Of a stretch of 64,000 nt of DNA, positions 12,901-22,388 are shown piece after piece. The DNA lies in NCBI GenBank assembly GCA_016648135.1, contig JADDOH010010212.1, positions 32,381 through 96,380 of the forward strand, in the 5' to 3' direction. This DNA is from Agrypnia vestita. Taxonomy: Eukaryota > Arthropoda > Insecta > Trichoptera > Phryganeidae. The translations under genes were made by a program, and so were the position numbers. Each line of letters opens with the position of its first letter. Position 1 is the first letter of the stretch. The notes below the pieces were generated by a model. That model made no database searches. It saw nothing but the letters and a program-made list of their open reading frames with translations, and was not told the origin of the DNA.

Positions 12901-15900
12901 CTTGGATGCAGTAGGTAATCTCCGAAATCACTCATCTGATTTAAAAAATTTACGTAGATAAAAATTGCCTTTTACACAACATTGTTTGGACGAGTAGTTT
13001 AGATTATATTGATTTTTCAATGATACTCTTATAGTCTCAAAATGAATTCCACGTGAGCGAAGCTTCGGGCACAGCTATTCATATATCATAATAAATTTTA
13101 TGAAAAACATAAATTCTTAACAAATGACAGTTGGTTCCATAACGTGCTAGAGAACTGGCCGGCTTCAGAAAGTATGAAATCAGCGGTAAATATAGGTGCA
13201 GAGTCATAGAAAGGCTTAATCTAGTAGTAGATGATCCGACAATCAAGGTTAGAAGTAGTTCTACTCACCGAAGATTGATTTCCCTGGAGCGTAGTGTCCG
13301 GAGCAGATGGAGTTTCCTCCGAAGCTGGTGTCTCTTCCACGTCTTCCCTGGGCTTGTCGTCGGTCCTCAACGGGAGAGGCGTGCCTCGGTACTGAAATTA
13401 TCAGTGCCTCGGCATTGAAGATAGAAAGTTTATATCAGTGGTAGTTTTAAATTTAACTCAAATTAATTATTTTTATATTTTTTTTTTCTTCCTGATTTAT
13501 GCATCGGAAATGGTTTGAAATCGGAGTAGAAAGACGATATTGAGAATATTAAATCTAAGTTAGAAAAAAATACATTTTTTAAAGTATTATTTAAGTGATT
13601 ATGAATGTTATTAGGTTTTCACGGCCACTCAGAATCTTCTGGTTTGAGTCTTCTGGGGTATTATGCCGATCCGGATGATCTGGAAGCCGGTAGAATACCC
13701 GAAATTATACCAGAAGCTTCTGGCCTTTTTTTAATTGGCGCTAAAACGTTTCCAGCGGTTTCACTTCTTGTGTCTTTGGATTCATTTATCTTCTGGTTTA
13801 GGTCTTCTGGGGTATTATGCCGTGTTAATACGACCTTTCGGATCCCATTGTAGGGTCCATCATCAGGGCTGATGTGTTATCACATCAGATCAGACACGTC
13901 CAGCCTGATGATGGACCCTGCAATGGGATCCGAAACGTCGGCCAGAAAGGTCGTTTCAACGCGGCATAATACCCCAGAAGATTTAAGTGATTATGATTCC
14001 CAAAACATGTATCGAAGATATTATTGAGGTTTTTTCTTTTCCATATTTTATGTCGTTTAAAGTCTAGACTTGAAATAGTTCATTGGTATAGTGTGCCTTG
14101 TTATACTGTACACCAGCCCAGAGGCACACTGCAACTAAATTTTGATCTAAAAGAACTTCATAATAAAGTCATTTCTAAGTATAATTGCAGGTAAAAGTCT
14201 AATATGAAGGTAAAAGACTGTCGATTCTTATGAACATCCCTTGTATTATTTGAGAATTTTTAAAAAGGTTTGCCGTCGCCGAAGCGGACTAACCTGGGTG
14301 GGTTGCGACAGCGAGAAGATGTCCAGGTCGATCCTGATCTGGCACACCTTGGGGTTGTGGATCTCCACGTTGTAGGAGCACTCCAGCCCGCTGGACGTGG
14401 AGCTCAGCGGCGGGTTGGAGAAGATGGCGTCCTTGGCTCTGCTGATGATGTCGCAGGTCTGCACTGCAAGCAGAGCGGACGTTGACAAGTCGCACGACGT
14501 CCTGGTGAGGAATGAAAGGAACTTCGGACGCTTCCGAGAGTTCGTTCGGGTGTGGGTGTCCCGTTGGGAAAGCATGTGAGGGGATCTGTGCGGTAAGCTC
14601 TCCCTACACTCCGAAAAAACACACTACATTCCCCTTTCGATAAAAAACCATAAAATTGTAGCCTTATATAAAAATTACCATCCACAATTACCATTGCGAC
14701 GGAATGGCCTGCCACAATGCATGTTAAGTAATAAACCCAAAAAAGGAAATCAACTATCTTGGAATAAATGGTTTGTAAAAAACAATTATTTTTTAGGTTC
14801 TACCTTTCTTTCTGAGACGCGTTGTAACGCGGTTTTCTTGACGTTTTAAGTTTGACAGCTTTAAAATTAATTAATTCAATCAATTAGAAAGCTCGTTATT
14901 CGTAATTGTAAATAACCTAAGCTTGTTTGCATTTATGAGCTTTCGGAATGATTCAATTCATGAATTTCAAACATGTCAAACTTAAAATATCAAAATTGGC
15001 AAAATTGGCAAAAAATACAGAAATAGCAATATTGCTTAGTTCAGAACACGGCAGAATAATTGAGGGGTATAAAAGCAAAGGCAGCAATATCCATAAAATT
15101 AAAAAAATATTAAATACAGTCACACAGGACCAGCATATCCAATTCAACCAATCAAACCCCAAGGATGTGTCACGTGATAAAATGGCCCCTTCATGAGAGT
15201 TGGTGCCGATTTTAATGTCCAGTATTTGTTTGTTATATGGATATCAGCAATATCCGTATTTGAAAGTTAAACTTGTGTCAAGCACTTGAAGGTCTCTGGG
15301 TGGGTTTTCAGAGTTTTATCTAAGTGGTTTCTTGTTTGTTACACGTATAAGCCATTTCTGAGACTTTATTGAAGGGTCTAACATGGCCGGGGCCGCACCA
15401 ACCCATGCACACTTGGCGTAGCTCAAAATGTTATGACGGAGTGCGCAGTATACCATTTTTGAAAGACTGAGATTCAAGAAGCTGTGTGGAGTTTCGAATG
15501 TCTGTATCGGTTTTTTAACTTTGGAACTTGAACATTCGATGTGCGGAGCCTTTTATTCCTTAAATATAATCTTTAAAGGAAGGTTTCTAATATGTAGTCT
15601 TTCTAATGTTTTAACTTTTAAAGAAAACTACACAGGTAGTTGCTCCAGAACAGAGCTTGTCTAGTGAATTCATTTATATGCATAAGTTTACACGAAATAA
15701 ATAAACAAATTAATAAAAGGAATATTTGTTTATAAACACATACAGCGTATCTCGTAGCTAGTAGCAAAAACTTCTTGGGGGTCTTCTAAATGCAATGACA
15801 TGATGCAAGACAAAAAAACTCCATTGGTTTCAAAAAGTATGAGGTAAGTTACTTTATAATTATCATGTATCACTCGTATAAATCATGCTATACTCTATAA

Positions 15901-18636
15901 TGACCTACTATATAATATAATCTTCATAAAAAATATTACTTATAAAAATGTTGAAAAATAACTTGTCAAAAAATATTGAAGGCAATCACGCCGTGAAACT
16001 GCTGTGCAGTTCGGCATACGCATGTATGTAACATGTATCAAAAATAAATAAATAAATTCTGAAAAAAAAAAGAAGCTAATCGAGTATTTCGAGCGCAGCA
16101 AAGACTCGGCAGAACGCAGAGGACACTCACGCGCGCAGCAGGTGCTGAAGACGCCACAGTAGCCCACCACCTTCCCTCCCTGGCGGCCGCACTCGCCCCT
16201 GCTGAGGCAGACGCCCGGCGTCGCGCGGTCCGAGCCCGTGCAGCTCTCCCCCGAGTCCAGGTTGAAGATCCCTGCAACAGAAACGGTCAAGTTCCTCTAC
16301 ATACATCACTTCGGTACATGTTCGAAGGATCTGGAGAATCTGGAAGCCGGTAGAACACCCGAAATTATACCAGAAGCTTCTGGCCTTTTTTTCAATTGGC
16401 GCTGAAACATTTCCAGCGGTTTCACTTCTTGTGTCTTTGGATTAATTTATGTGAATCTTTTAATTTAGGTCTTCTGGGGTATTATGCCATGTTATTACGA
16501 CCTCTCTGGCCGACGTCTCGGATCCCATTTCAGGGTCCATCATCAGGGCTGATGTGTTATTGTGTATGTATATTATACCCCGCAACACCCAAACCAGAAG
16601 ATTTAGAGCGGCCGTGAAAACCTAAGAACATTCTCGTTTATGTGAATTCGAGCCTTTACAAATTAATTTTAACTCTGACAGGATTATATTATATGACACG
16701 CAAACCAGTGGGAACGACACGGGTTTCTCGTAAATGAGATTACAGTTTCAATTTCTGGTGATGTCACATTTACCTACGTTATTTTTCTCGCAGCAGTAAT
16801 CGGGTCATATTTATTTATTATTCAATTTCTAATTTCTTCAATAAATGCTTTGTAATTTTGTGGGGACATTATTAATTAATTAACAAGAATATACTTTGTT
16901 TACACCACTAATTTGTTGACAGAACCATCATGTTTCGGAGCCAATTATCCCTTCATCAGGGTACAACTTAGATATACTATAAAAATCAAAAAACGAAGTA
17001 CATATATGACATAATTATATTACCTATATATTTTAGACCCCAAGCATGTTGGTACATATTTTCAACAAATCAGTGGTGTAAACAGTATATTCTTGTTTAT
17101 GATTAATTTCTATTTTTTTAATTTTTTTTTTTTTATATATTTATTAGAGACATTAAAAGGATAATGGGTACATGATACTCTAATAATAAAACATTATAAA
17201 TGAAGACTATGCCCATTATCCCAATTACAAGTGTCTTCGGCAAGCTCTAGTAACATATATTTTCGCATTTAAGTATATTTTACATGTCCATTTATGTGTA
17301 TTGTATATTTAGAGTTTGAAAGTACTTAATAAATAATTGATTTAATGGATCTATAGGTTCAGGTCATCGTTTAGAAAATGGATGTTGTGTATGAGTGAGT
17401 TTTTGAACGATGATAAGGTATCTGCAAGAATATCAGCATCAGTGTTAGGGTCAGCACAATACATATTGTATGTGCGACACAACCTTGTGATGGGAGAAAA
17501 GTAACCAACATTATTAGTGTGCTGGCTTATTCTAAAGAACTTCTAAAGCAGGTTTCCGGGAAAGAGAATTATTATTAGAGCGGCCTTGTACGTTTCCGTG
17601 AACATATCGACCTAATCTGTAAGATAATTGATTAACATTCATTATCCATTTTTAGAGCAATCCATTTTTTCTGCTACGGTAGGCACAAATTACTTTGTGT
17701 TACTGCCGCTAGAGGACGCCAGAATTAACCGTATATAATAATAAAATGGATAATAAATGTTAATACAAGGGTGCCATAGCGTAACTAGATAACGCGCCTG
17801 CCCTGGATAGGAAGAGATCCGTGGTTCGAAACCCGGTAGCAGCCAAATATTTTTTCGCTGATCTGATCTTTCTGCATATCTTTCTAGTCGTTTATTTGGT
17901 TTTAAAAATAATGTTACGAGATTACAAAACATAGAATACAATAGCCTATTGAAGAAACTGAAATTGCTCACCTTATATGATGGAGAAAAATTTGTGATAT
18001 AGTTCTTCTTTACAAAATTGCAAATAATATGTTGGACAGCCCTGACCTTGTAGCGTGTATCAATTATAATATCCCGTCCTTAGGTAGAACTCGACAAATT
18101 GTCACATTTCATTGCCAAAATTCCAGTACTAATTATCAGTCAAATTCTGTGATTAGCAGAATATTAAAGACTGGTTATGAATTTGTTTATACGATTGACG
18201 TTTTCAATGACAATCTAGTGGAAATAAATTTTACACTTAAGGGGACAACTTCATTACTAACTTCAACTGTTAATATATACATGTAATGATGTGTAATATA
18301 TATTTTTTATACACATTACTACTCTGTACTTTATATTTTTAATTTTTATACTCATATTTTAATGCCTATACCTGAAACTTTCACTGCTTACACCTTTTAT
18401 TTCTTATACATATATTTTATATTTATATATTTTATTGCTTATAACTGATATAGTTTAATGTATATACTTTTTGAATTTTATGTAATATTTTTTATGTAAA
18501 AGCGTGTAATGGGCGTAAACAAATAAAATAAAATAAATAAATAGGACATACCTCGTTCTTCGCGGTCCGCCGCTGAACATACCGGCGCCAGCACCCCCGC
18601 CAGCAGGAGTACGGCAAGGATCTGCACTGAGCCCAT
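3741..18636 (-). CDS. Gene 1: secreted CUB-domain protein, 10 exons (3' end not found)
   Basis: Joining exons 18552-18636, 16131-16271, 14294-14463, 13269-13391, 12169-12210, 10471-10567, 9314-9455, 8351-8517, 7196-7337 and 3741-3937 gives 435 codons with no stop. Every intron is GT/AG and every phase agrees. Residues 1-21 are a signal peptide ending VCSA. Residues 30-75 form a cysteine-rich module (ESC, GVCLSRGEC, CGVFSTCC). A CUB domain follows, from QTCDII through the typical PPLCGENSGQHLYV block. A second CUB-like region holds GCLQYYPDRSGAIESFNYN and CFRRSADVCGIKY. The arrangement matches a large family of insect CUB proteins of unknown function; I do not assign an ortholog. It is expected to act extracellularly. 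At least one terminal exon (phase 1) is missing, either left of the window or too diverged to see. Confidence 0.85.
4140..5630. other. Gene 1 intron, AT-rich, no further gene seen
   Basis: This is part of the large intron between exons 9 and 10. No frame has recognisable protein similarity. A 75-codon frame at 4561-4788 shows no codon bias or splice sites. Confidence 0.5.
5630..6045 (+). repeat. Possible LTR-like GC-rich block
   Basis: A GC-rich island of about 400 bases in an AT-rich intron, ending GTTTGCTTGAATAAATATT-like with a polyadenylation signal near 6030. It has pyrimidine-rich and CG-containing sequence typical of insect LTRs. The 89-codon frame inside has no recognisable motif. 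No second copy was found in the window, so this is weak. Confidence 0.25.
6211..6230 (+). repeat. G-run tract (quadruplex-capable)
   Basis: Twenty bases made only of G with three single A spacers, giving four runs of three or more G. It sits in a gene 1 intron and is on the non-template (plus) side relative to gene 1. Confidence 0.7.
6868..7078. mobile_element. Foldback (palindromic) element, short copy
   Basis: Left arm: TTTTCACGGCCACTCAGAAT, then TGACCTTTCTGGCCGACG, GGATCCCATTGCA and ATCATCAGGGCTGATGTG. The right arm returns as GAAACGTCAGCC, AAAGGTCGTAATAAAACGG and CATAATACCCCAGA. This is the same family as 13612, 16309, 41035 and 58808. No coding capacity. Confidence 0.75.
7196..7337 (-). 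CDS. Gene 1 exon 9: start of second CUB-like region
   Basis: 142 bases between ATTACAG and GTAAGA. It encodes APPGCLQYYPDRSGAIESFN and then NRGNGPYLGKLRYATCFRRS, with DVCGI. The PPGCLQYY...G.I.SFNY...YL....Y..C.RR pattern is a hallmark of the C-terminal half of insect CUB proteins of this type. Confidence 0.92.
7370..7600 (-). repeat. Dispersed repeat R1, copy 1 (LTR-fragment-like)
   Basis: Directly repeated at 10170-10390. Shared blocks on the plus strand are CCGGTATT-CCAATAA, AATTCACA, ACGTCTTC-CGAGCA and TGTCTGTCAATCTGG or its variants, then GTCTCCCA. On the minus strand the second copy has AATAAA before its end, so this may be the R-U5 part of an LTR in minus orientation. Confidence 0.5.
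8351..8517 (-). CDS. Gene 1 exon 8: inter-domain segment
   Basis: 167 bases between CTTCAG and GTAGTG (phase 2 in, phase 1 out). It encodes LQKKPTYLEVLTANYPVRPF and a charged stretch ending AAEDEYLI. I recognise no domain. Codon third positions are GC-rich in this frame. The open frame runs past both splice sites into the introns, which is chance. The donor is weaker than the others. Confidence 0.75.
9314..9455 (-). CDS. Gene 1 exon 7: CUB end and bridge
   Basis: 142 bases between TTTCAG and GTAAAC. It encodes LYVRVNSSLNSRALRINFKI, then DRQLRNDLSPPSWRIRIRQL and ECYNTR. The WRIRIRQLEC ending matches the usual close of the first CUB in this family (W-x-I-x-V/I-x-Q-L/I-x-C). Phase 1 in, phase 2 out. 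Confidence 0.9.
9493..9515 (+). other. tRNA-Lys-type primer binding site remnant
   Basis: The sequence TGGCGCCCGACGTGGGGC differs by one base from the complement of the 3' end of the common tRNA-Lys(CUU). It is the kind of primer site used by mag-type Gypsy and other LTR elements. It lies about 40 bases from gene 1 exon 7 and no complete LTR is visible beside it. Confidence 0.4.
10170..10390 (-). repeat. Dispersed repeat R1, copy 2
   Basis: Homologous to 7370-7600 in the same orientation, with many substitutions. Here the minus strand carries GAATAAACC followed about 25 bases later by TTTTATTGGTAATACCGG. It lies about 80 bases from exon 6 of gene 1, in the exon 6-7 intron. Confidence 0.5.
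10471..10567 (-). CDS. Gene 1 exon 6: CUB core strand
   Basis: 97 bases between TTTTCAG and GTGAGT. It encodes SFACRDDVFQVTNLQAFSEH and IPPLCGENSGQH. The C-x-D-x-F-x-V block and the LCGxNxGQH block are the most diagnostic part of the CUB domain. It ends in phase 1 and is completed by TA of exon 7 to give HLYV. Confidence 0.92.
10720..11800. other. Gene 1 intron, no gene seen
   Basis: This is part of the exon 5-6 intron. Minus frames at 11297-11605 and 11461-11679 overlap each other and show no motif or codon bias. Confidence 0.5.
11805..12095. mobile_element. Foldback element, degenerate core
   Basis: Contains the inner part of the foldback family: GATGTGTTGCTGTGAATGTT then TTGTAATACCGTGTCGAAAG, and on the far side TTTAACCACAACATCAACGC. 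Outer arms are lost and an unrelated piece lies between. It is adjacent to exon 5 of gene 1. Confidence 0.5.
12169..12210 (-). CDS. Gene 1 exon 5: 42-base microexon
   Basis: Bounded by TTTCAG and GTAAGT. It encodes EGQRTARQTRVGTF in phase 0-0. It is basic, unlike the acidic exon 4, and brings the frame to SFACRDDVF in exon 6. Its short length and symmetric phase make optional inclusion possible. Confidence 0.75.
12858..13079 (+). mobile_element. Helitron remnant (non-autonomous)
   Basis: Begins TCTCTACTAATATATAAAGA, followed by GTTTGTGAGGTTGTAAG and a GGATGCAGTAG block. It ends CACGTGAGCGAAGCTTCGGG and CACAGCTATT. These are the usual 5' and 3' signatures of lepidopteran Helitrons, whose 3' end is expected to be CTAGT. 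The end here is decayed. Confidence 0.6.
13269..13391 (-). CDS. Gene 1 exon 4: frame-neutral linker exon
   Basis: Exactly 123 bases, phase 0 in and out, between TTTCAG and GTGAGT. In the frame set by exon 3 it encodes an acidic, proline- and threonine-rich linker (DDKPREDVEETPASEETPSA). It interrupts the CUB fold between LSQPTQ and the next cysteine strand. Being 0-0, it can be skipped without shifting the frame. A second frame is also open throughout (see findings). Confidence 0.78.
13612..13985. mobile_element. Foldback element with nested segment
   Basis: The left arm starts GTTTTCACGGCCACTCAGAA. It is interrupted by about 140 bases (CTGGAAGCCGGTAGAATACC and onward), also present in the copy at 16309. 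It then resumes at GGGGTATTATGCCGTG. The right arm from about 13880 reads CCTGATGATGGACCC, GGGATCCGAAACGTCGGCC and GGCATAATACCCCAGAAG. The centre is short, so the molecule can fold into a long hairpin. It lies 220 bases upstream of exon 4 of gene 1. Confidence 0.75.
14294..14463 (-). CDS. Gene 1 exon 3: first half of CUB domain
   Basis: The acceptor CTTGCAG and donor GTTAGT frame 170 bases ending in phase 0. The product runs QTCDIISRAKDAIFSNPP, then LECSYNVEIHNPKVCQIRID and LDIFSLSQPTQ. The C-x-Y and VCQ(I/L)R(I/L)D pattern is characteristic of CUB strands. High third-position GC marks this frame as the coding one against the longer antisense frames. Confidence 0.9.
14825..14925 (+). repeat. 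Dispersed repeat, weak copy
   Basis: Resembles 35090-35190: TTTTAAGTTT-AC-G-TTTAAA, AATTCAATCAAT and a GAA-GCT block occur in the same order. Divergence is high and no element type is recognised. Confidence 0.3.
16131..16271 (-). CDS. Gene 1 exon 2: cysteine-rich module
   Basis: The acceptor TTGCAG and donor GTGAGT frame 141 bases (phase 1 in, phase 1 out). It encodes GIFNLDSGESC, GVCLSRGECGRQGG and VVGYCGVFSTCCA. The spacing resembles the N-terminal module preceding CUB domains in this insect family, where a GVCC-type pair ends the module. Confidence 0.88.
16309..16628. mobile_element. Foldback element, third copy
   Basis: Carries the same CTGGAAGCCGGTAGAACACC segment as 13612, then TATTATGCCATGTTATTACG, ACCTCTCTGGCCGACGTC and the GGGTCCATCATCAGGGCTGA block. 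It closes with a short right arm containing ACCAGAAGATTTAGAG and GGCCGTGAAAACCTAAGAAC. It lies close upstream of gene 1 exon 2. Confidence 0.72.
16871..17110. mobile_element. MITE with about 45-base terminal inverted repeats
   Basis: The left end ATTAATTAACAAGAATATAC, then TTTACACCACTAATTTGTTG, is mirrored by CAACAAATCAGTGGTGTAAA and GTATATTCTTGTTTATGATT on the right. The interior is about 140 bases and non-coding. Its minus strand carries CTGATGA...GAAAC at 16959-16932. Confidence 0.7.
17762..17845 (+). repeat. tRNA-derived sequence (pseudogene or SINE head)
   Basis: Contains an A-box-like GCGTAACTAGATAACGCGCC and a B box GGTTCGAAACCC at normal tRNA spacing. The acceptor and anticodon stems pair poorly, so it is not a functional tRNA. 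It is followed by an AT-rich stretch. A SINE head is the simplest reading. Confidence 0.5.
18552..18636 (-). CDS. Gene 1 exon 1: start codon and signal peptide
   Basis: The ATG is at 18636-18634. The first 21 residues read MGSVQILAVLLLAGVLAPVC and then a small-residue cleavage site (SAAD), a standard secretion signal. The donor GTATGT begins at 18551. No upstream in-frame ATG lies between the TATA box and this one. 28 codons plus one base. Confidence 0.88.
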
Positions 18637-18752
18637 CGCGTGCACAAAACAATACTACGACAGAGTGGAATTGGACAATTCCAAGATCTAGAAGCGCACT
18701 CTTCCGCGGAACTCAGAACTGCTATTGGGTCAGAAACAGCTTAGGAAGGTGG

Positions 18753-18760
18753 TATTTATA
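18753..18760 (-). promoter_or_regulatory. TATA box of gene 1
   Basis: The minus strand reads CCCGTATAAATACCACC here. It lies 117 bases upstream of the gene 1 start codon, which leaves room for initiation near 18725-18730 and a leader of about 90 bases. Position and match are seen; function is inferred. Confidence 0.6.
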
Positions 18761-18954
18761 CGGGTCCAAGTTCGGATATTCCCTAAAACACGCGTGGCGT
18801 TTTACAGTTGAACAACCTTCGGGAAAAAATTGCCGCCCAAATATAGACATACAATGTTTAACTCTGAGGTGTGAGTTTTTTGATTTATGGGTAACATTTT
18901 TATATGATTCAATATAAGAAAGTATAATAATATAATTTAGATACAAAGGCATTT

Positions 18955-20176
18955 TTTTATAGTTGGCCGAGTTTTAATATTTTTGTCATTTTGACATTTG
19001 AATTTGTCAGTGGTCAGTTGTTTGGTCTGTTGTGGCAGGTCATTGTACAGTTTTAGTCCGTTGCAAATTAGTCGGGATTGTCCTGTTTTTCTTTTGGCGT
19101 GTGTGATGTGATAGTTTTGAGCCATTCTAGTGTTGTGTTGGTGTTTTTCATGTATTTTGTCTAATTTTATGTCTTCATCTTGTATTTCGCCAATTGCTAG
19201 TTTGTGAATGATTTTAAGTGTTTCGATTTTTGTAATGCTTTCGATGTTTAATTGTTGTGTTATACGGTATACAGTTTCAGTTGGTGTCCGGTATTTCAGA
19301 TCATAGACCATTTTTAATATTTTGTTTTGCTGTCGTTGGAGTCTGTTTAGGTTAGTTTTGTTTCCGGTTCCCCAGAAGGGTATCAAATATTCTATTCTAC
19401 TCTTGACGTATGCCTGGTACATCAGAATTTTTACGGTCTTTGGTGTGATTTCGTGTATTTTGTGGAATAGGCTGGTCAGTTTTGTCAGTGAGTCAGTTAC
19501 TTTGTCTATTTGAAAGGTCCATTTGAGATGTCTGTCTATGTTGAGTCCTAAGTATTTTCTAGTTCAGTAAGTGTTTCATTATGTATTTTTATGTTCATTT
19601 TATGCGTTTTCCGTTTGGCCTCAAAGTTAATGTAGTCACATTTTTGAGCGTTTAAGGTTAGTATATTTCTTTTTGTCCATTCAGTTTATATGTCTATGTC
19701 TTTGTTGATTTATTTTGTGGTTTCTATGTCATTATTGTTTTCGTAAAATATTCCGAGGTCGTCCGCATAGAGTATTATTTTGCCTCTAATATTTAGCTGC
19801 TCCAGGTCATTTATGTATATTATATAGAGTAATGGTCCTAGGATTGATCCCTGTGGGACACCATAGATGACATTCATATATGTACTTGTGGTTTCGTGTA
19901 GTGTGGTGTATTACTTTCTGTCTTTTAGGTAGCTGTCGAAAATGTTTAGGACGTTGCCAGTGATTCCGATTTTTGATAATTTGTTGACTAGTGTTGTCAG
20001 ATGTACCGTGTCAAATGCTTTTTTAAAATCGAAAAAGAGTCCGGTCACGCTTTTTCCTTCGTCAATTTTTGTCTGTAAGTAATTTAATAAGTTTATCATG
20101 GCTGTTGTGGTTCCCTTTTTTTCTTGAAAGCCGTGCTGTGTTTTCGTCAGTATGTTGCTTCATACAACTTAGCAAG
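18955..20176 (-). mobile_element. Non-LTR retrotransposon, 5'-truncated
   Basis: On the minus strand the reverse transcriptase reads TTAMINLLNYLQTKIDEGKS, GLFFDFKKAFDTVHL (with the first catalytic Asp), then SYLKDRK. The stop-containing middle still shows a YADDLGIFYENNNDI box, and the C-terminal part runs from LKWTFQIDKVTDSLTKL to YVKSRIEYLIPFWG. Stops and a frame change around 19560 and 19700 show it is dead. Homology ends abruptly near 20176, as expected of 5' truncation. Confidence 0.85.
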
Positions 20177-21380
20177 CAAGCGACGCATCTGGTAGACACT
20201 AAACCTGATTATAGTATAATTTGGAATTTTTGGAAATTTTTTATTACTCCCTTTTGTAGCGTCGCCCGACCGAAGCCCAACGCTTAGGTTAAGCGCCAAA
20301 CCAGTTTCCACTAGTGAATGAAAAAGGGATAAATAATAAAAACTTGGTTTTTATGGGTTAGTTTTTTTCATTTATATAAGTGTTTTCTGATTATCCACCA
20401 TTAACCAAACATTTGATGTAAGCAGGCTTCATATCGTTCTTACTGAAAAATCTTTAATATCCGAATATTTTATATAATTACATGAGTAAATACAATATTT
20501 TATATGACAATATGTTATACTATGCATAAAATTTATGGGCTTGTTATGACTGTATTTCCGCTAAACTTAATAAAATAAAATTGGAAGAGTATATGATTCT
20601 AGCAAAAAACCCTGTTTACATTTGAGCTTACTTTATTTAAAAAGTTTAAAATTAACAGTATGTACTATGCCTTCCAATTTAATATTTTAACAAAAGCTCA
20701 TATGCACGTAACGATCCATGAAGAGAATCATGCTTAATAATTCATCACATTTTGCCAATAACTTCGAAATTAGCAAATATTTGCAACTAATTTTTATAAA
20801 TGCTTCTTATGAATATCTAGACGTGGGGAGACTTGGGTAACTGACAAACGTCTCGATGATCTACAAAAAATAAAACCTTTGCCTGATTTTACTGTCTAGT
20901 CATTTAAACGTAAATTTTAACATAAAATCAAAAATATTTTAGTTTTGCTTAAATTTAAAAAAAACGAGCTTTTCAGAAATGTATAATACTTTATATCTTT
21001 TCTTACAAACTTTAACAATAAATTAACTTTTAAAGTAATATAGTGAACAGACTTGACATGGACATCGAAGTGGTAAGCACTTTACATTTCATGTTTTTCT
21101 ATATTTTCTTTATTGGTTATGGATTTATTAGGAAATTAATATAAAATTAGAATTAGTTTTAGAACACGATTTAAGTAAAATTGCCATTTTTATTTACAAA
21201 AATGAAAGCAATTTTTAATTTTGTCATGATTATTTTTAATATATTAAATTCTATAAAAATAAAAAAATATTTTGAATAAAATGATATCCATTTTAAGCTA
21301 TATAGACTATTTTATATGTGTGCAAAATTTTATAAATAAATAAAGGAGTTCTTGACTTTTGGTCCGAAACAGGCCTCGAT
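20177..21380. other. Intergenic AT-rich DNA, nothing recognised
   Basis: Very AT-rich with stops in all frames. No repeat ends, tRNA boxes or coding patterns were visible. Confidence 0.5.
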
Positions 21381-21383
21381 TTT

Positions 21384-21495
21384 CTATAATGCGACGTGGA
21401 GGGAAGAAATGGCTACAACAAGCAAATAACAGTGAAGAATGGAAGGGTATGGAAGATGCCTATATCCAGCAGTAAAGAGATGAAGGCTGAAAAAT
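21384..21495 (+). mobile_element. 3' end of an RTE-like non-LTR element
   Basis: Encodes GRKWLQQANNSEEWKGMEDA then YIQQ, followed at once by stops and the non-coding CAGCAGTAAAGAGATGAAGG tail. The same C-terminal pattern (GGKKWLQLANN) ends the larger fragment at 33590-34560. Confidence 0.7.
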
Positions 21496-21860
21496 GAGAA
21501 TTTACAAACATAAAATAATGTTAATATATTAAGCATTCAGGTCGACGGTGTCTGCTATTTTCTTTAGGAAGTAGTGTCTGGGCAGTCTGTGTTTGTGTTT
21601 AAAAGGCATTAGACTGATATCGTGCTCATGCTGCGGATAAGGGGACTTTATTATAGTGAGATTTGCACAAGTTTGGTGATAATTTCGAGTAAAAGATTTA
21701 CCGTCTTCTGCTAGTGCTGCATTTTAATCGACGTGTTGTTGCATCGAGCGAGTTTTTGAATCGATTATTTCTTCAGAATATTTTGACTTTGTTCAAATCT
21801 TTCAGAATTGTGCTGGGTTTCTTGTCACAGAGACAGTATTAATCAATTAATTTATATTAT

Positions 21861-22010
21861 AGATGTCTCACAGAGACGAAACTGTTTTTTTTATGGGAAA
21901 GTAGGTATAGAAGTCTTTTTGGGTGTAAATAGGACTTACGACCTTCAAGACCAAAAATACTTCTATACGTACTTTCCCATAAAAATACAGTTTCGTCTCT
22001 GTGAGACATT
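21861..22010. mobile_element. Hairpin MITE, near-perfect
   Basis: The left arm TGTCTCACAGAGACGAAACT, then ATGGGAAAGTAGGTATAGAA, is mirrored by TTCTATACGTACTTTCCCAT and AGTTTCGTCTCTGTGAGACA. The arms are about 65 bases with few mismatches and the centre is about 20 bases. A partial copy of the left arm occurs at 59115-59178. Confidence 0.8.
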
Positions 22011-22388
22011 TATAATACACATTAATCGATAATTTCTTTTTTATATCCGGTAACAAATGCGACAATGAGTAATGATATCCAAAAATAGATTTTTTAAAGG
22101 CTTCAGGAACGGTCAGTTTCGTCGCCGCGTGCTCCAGGGTTAACTGCATTGACAGCGAAATGGATTAACAGTACTAATAATTATAATTTAGAACCGGTAT
22201 TTAGAGAACTCGGTTCCTCATCGAGATAAGCATGCGCGGCGAGATCCGGAAAAGAATTCTGAGGTATTTCACCGGATTCTGTCGCAACCGGAGATGCGCA
22301 GTGACACTGTTGTGATATTTATGTGGGGATACCTCAACTACACCCTTGTGCAAAGGGGCATCAAAATCTGACCCGGCAATTTTGAGAA

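Noticed and set aside
14404..14715. Minus-strand frame of 103 codons starting upstream of exon 3
   Set aside because: It reads exon 3 in the wrong frame, lacks the CUB pattern and ignores the strong acceptor at 14464.
17762..17845. Functional tRNA gene
   Set aside because: A and B boxes are present, but the acceptor and anticodon stems do not pair well, so only a tRNA-derived relic is reported.
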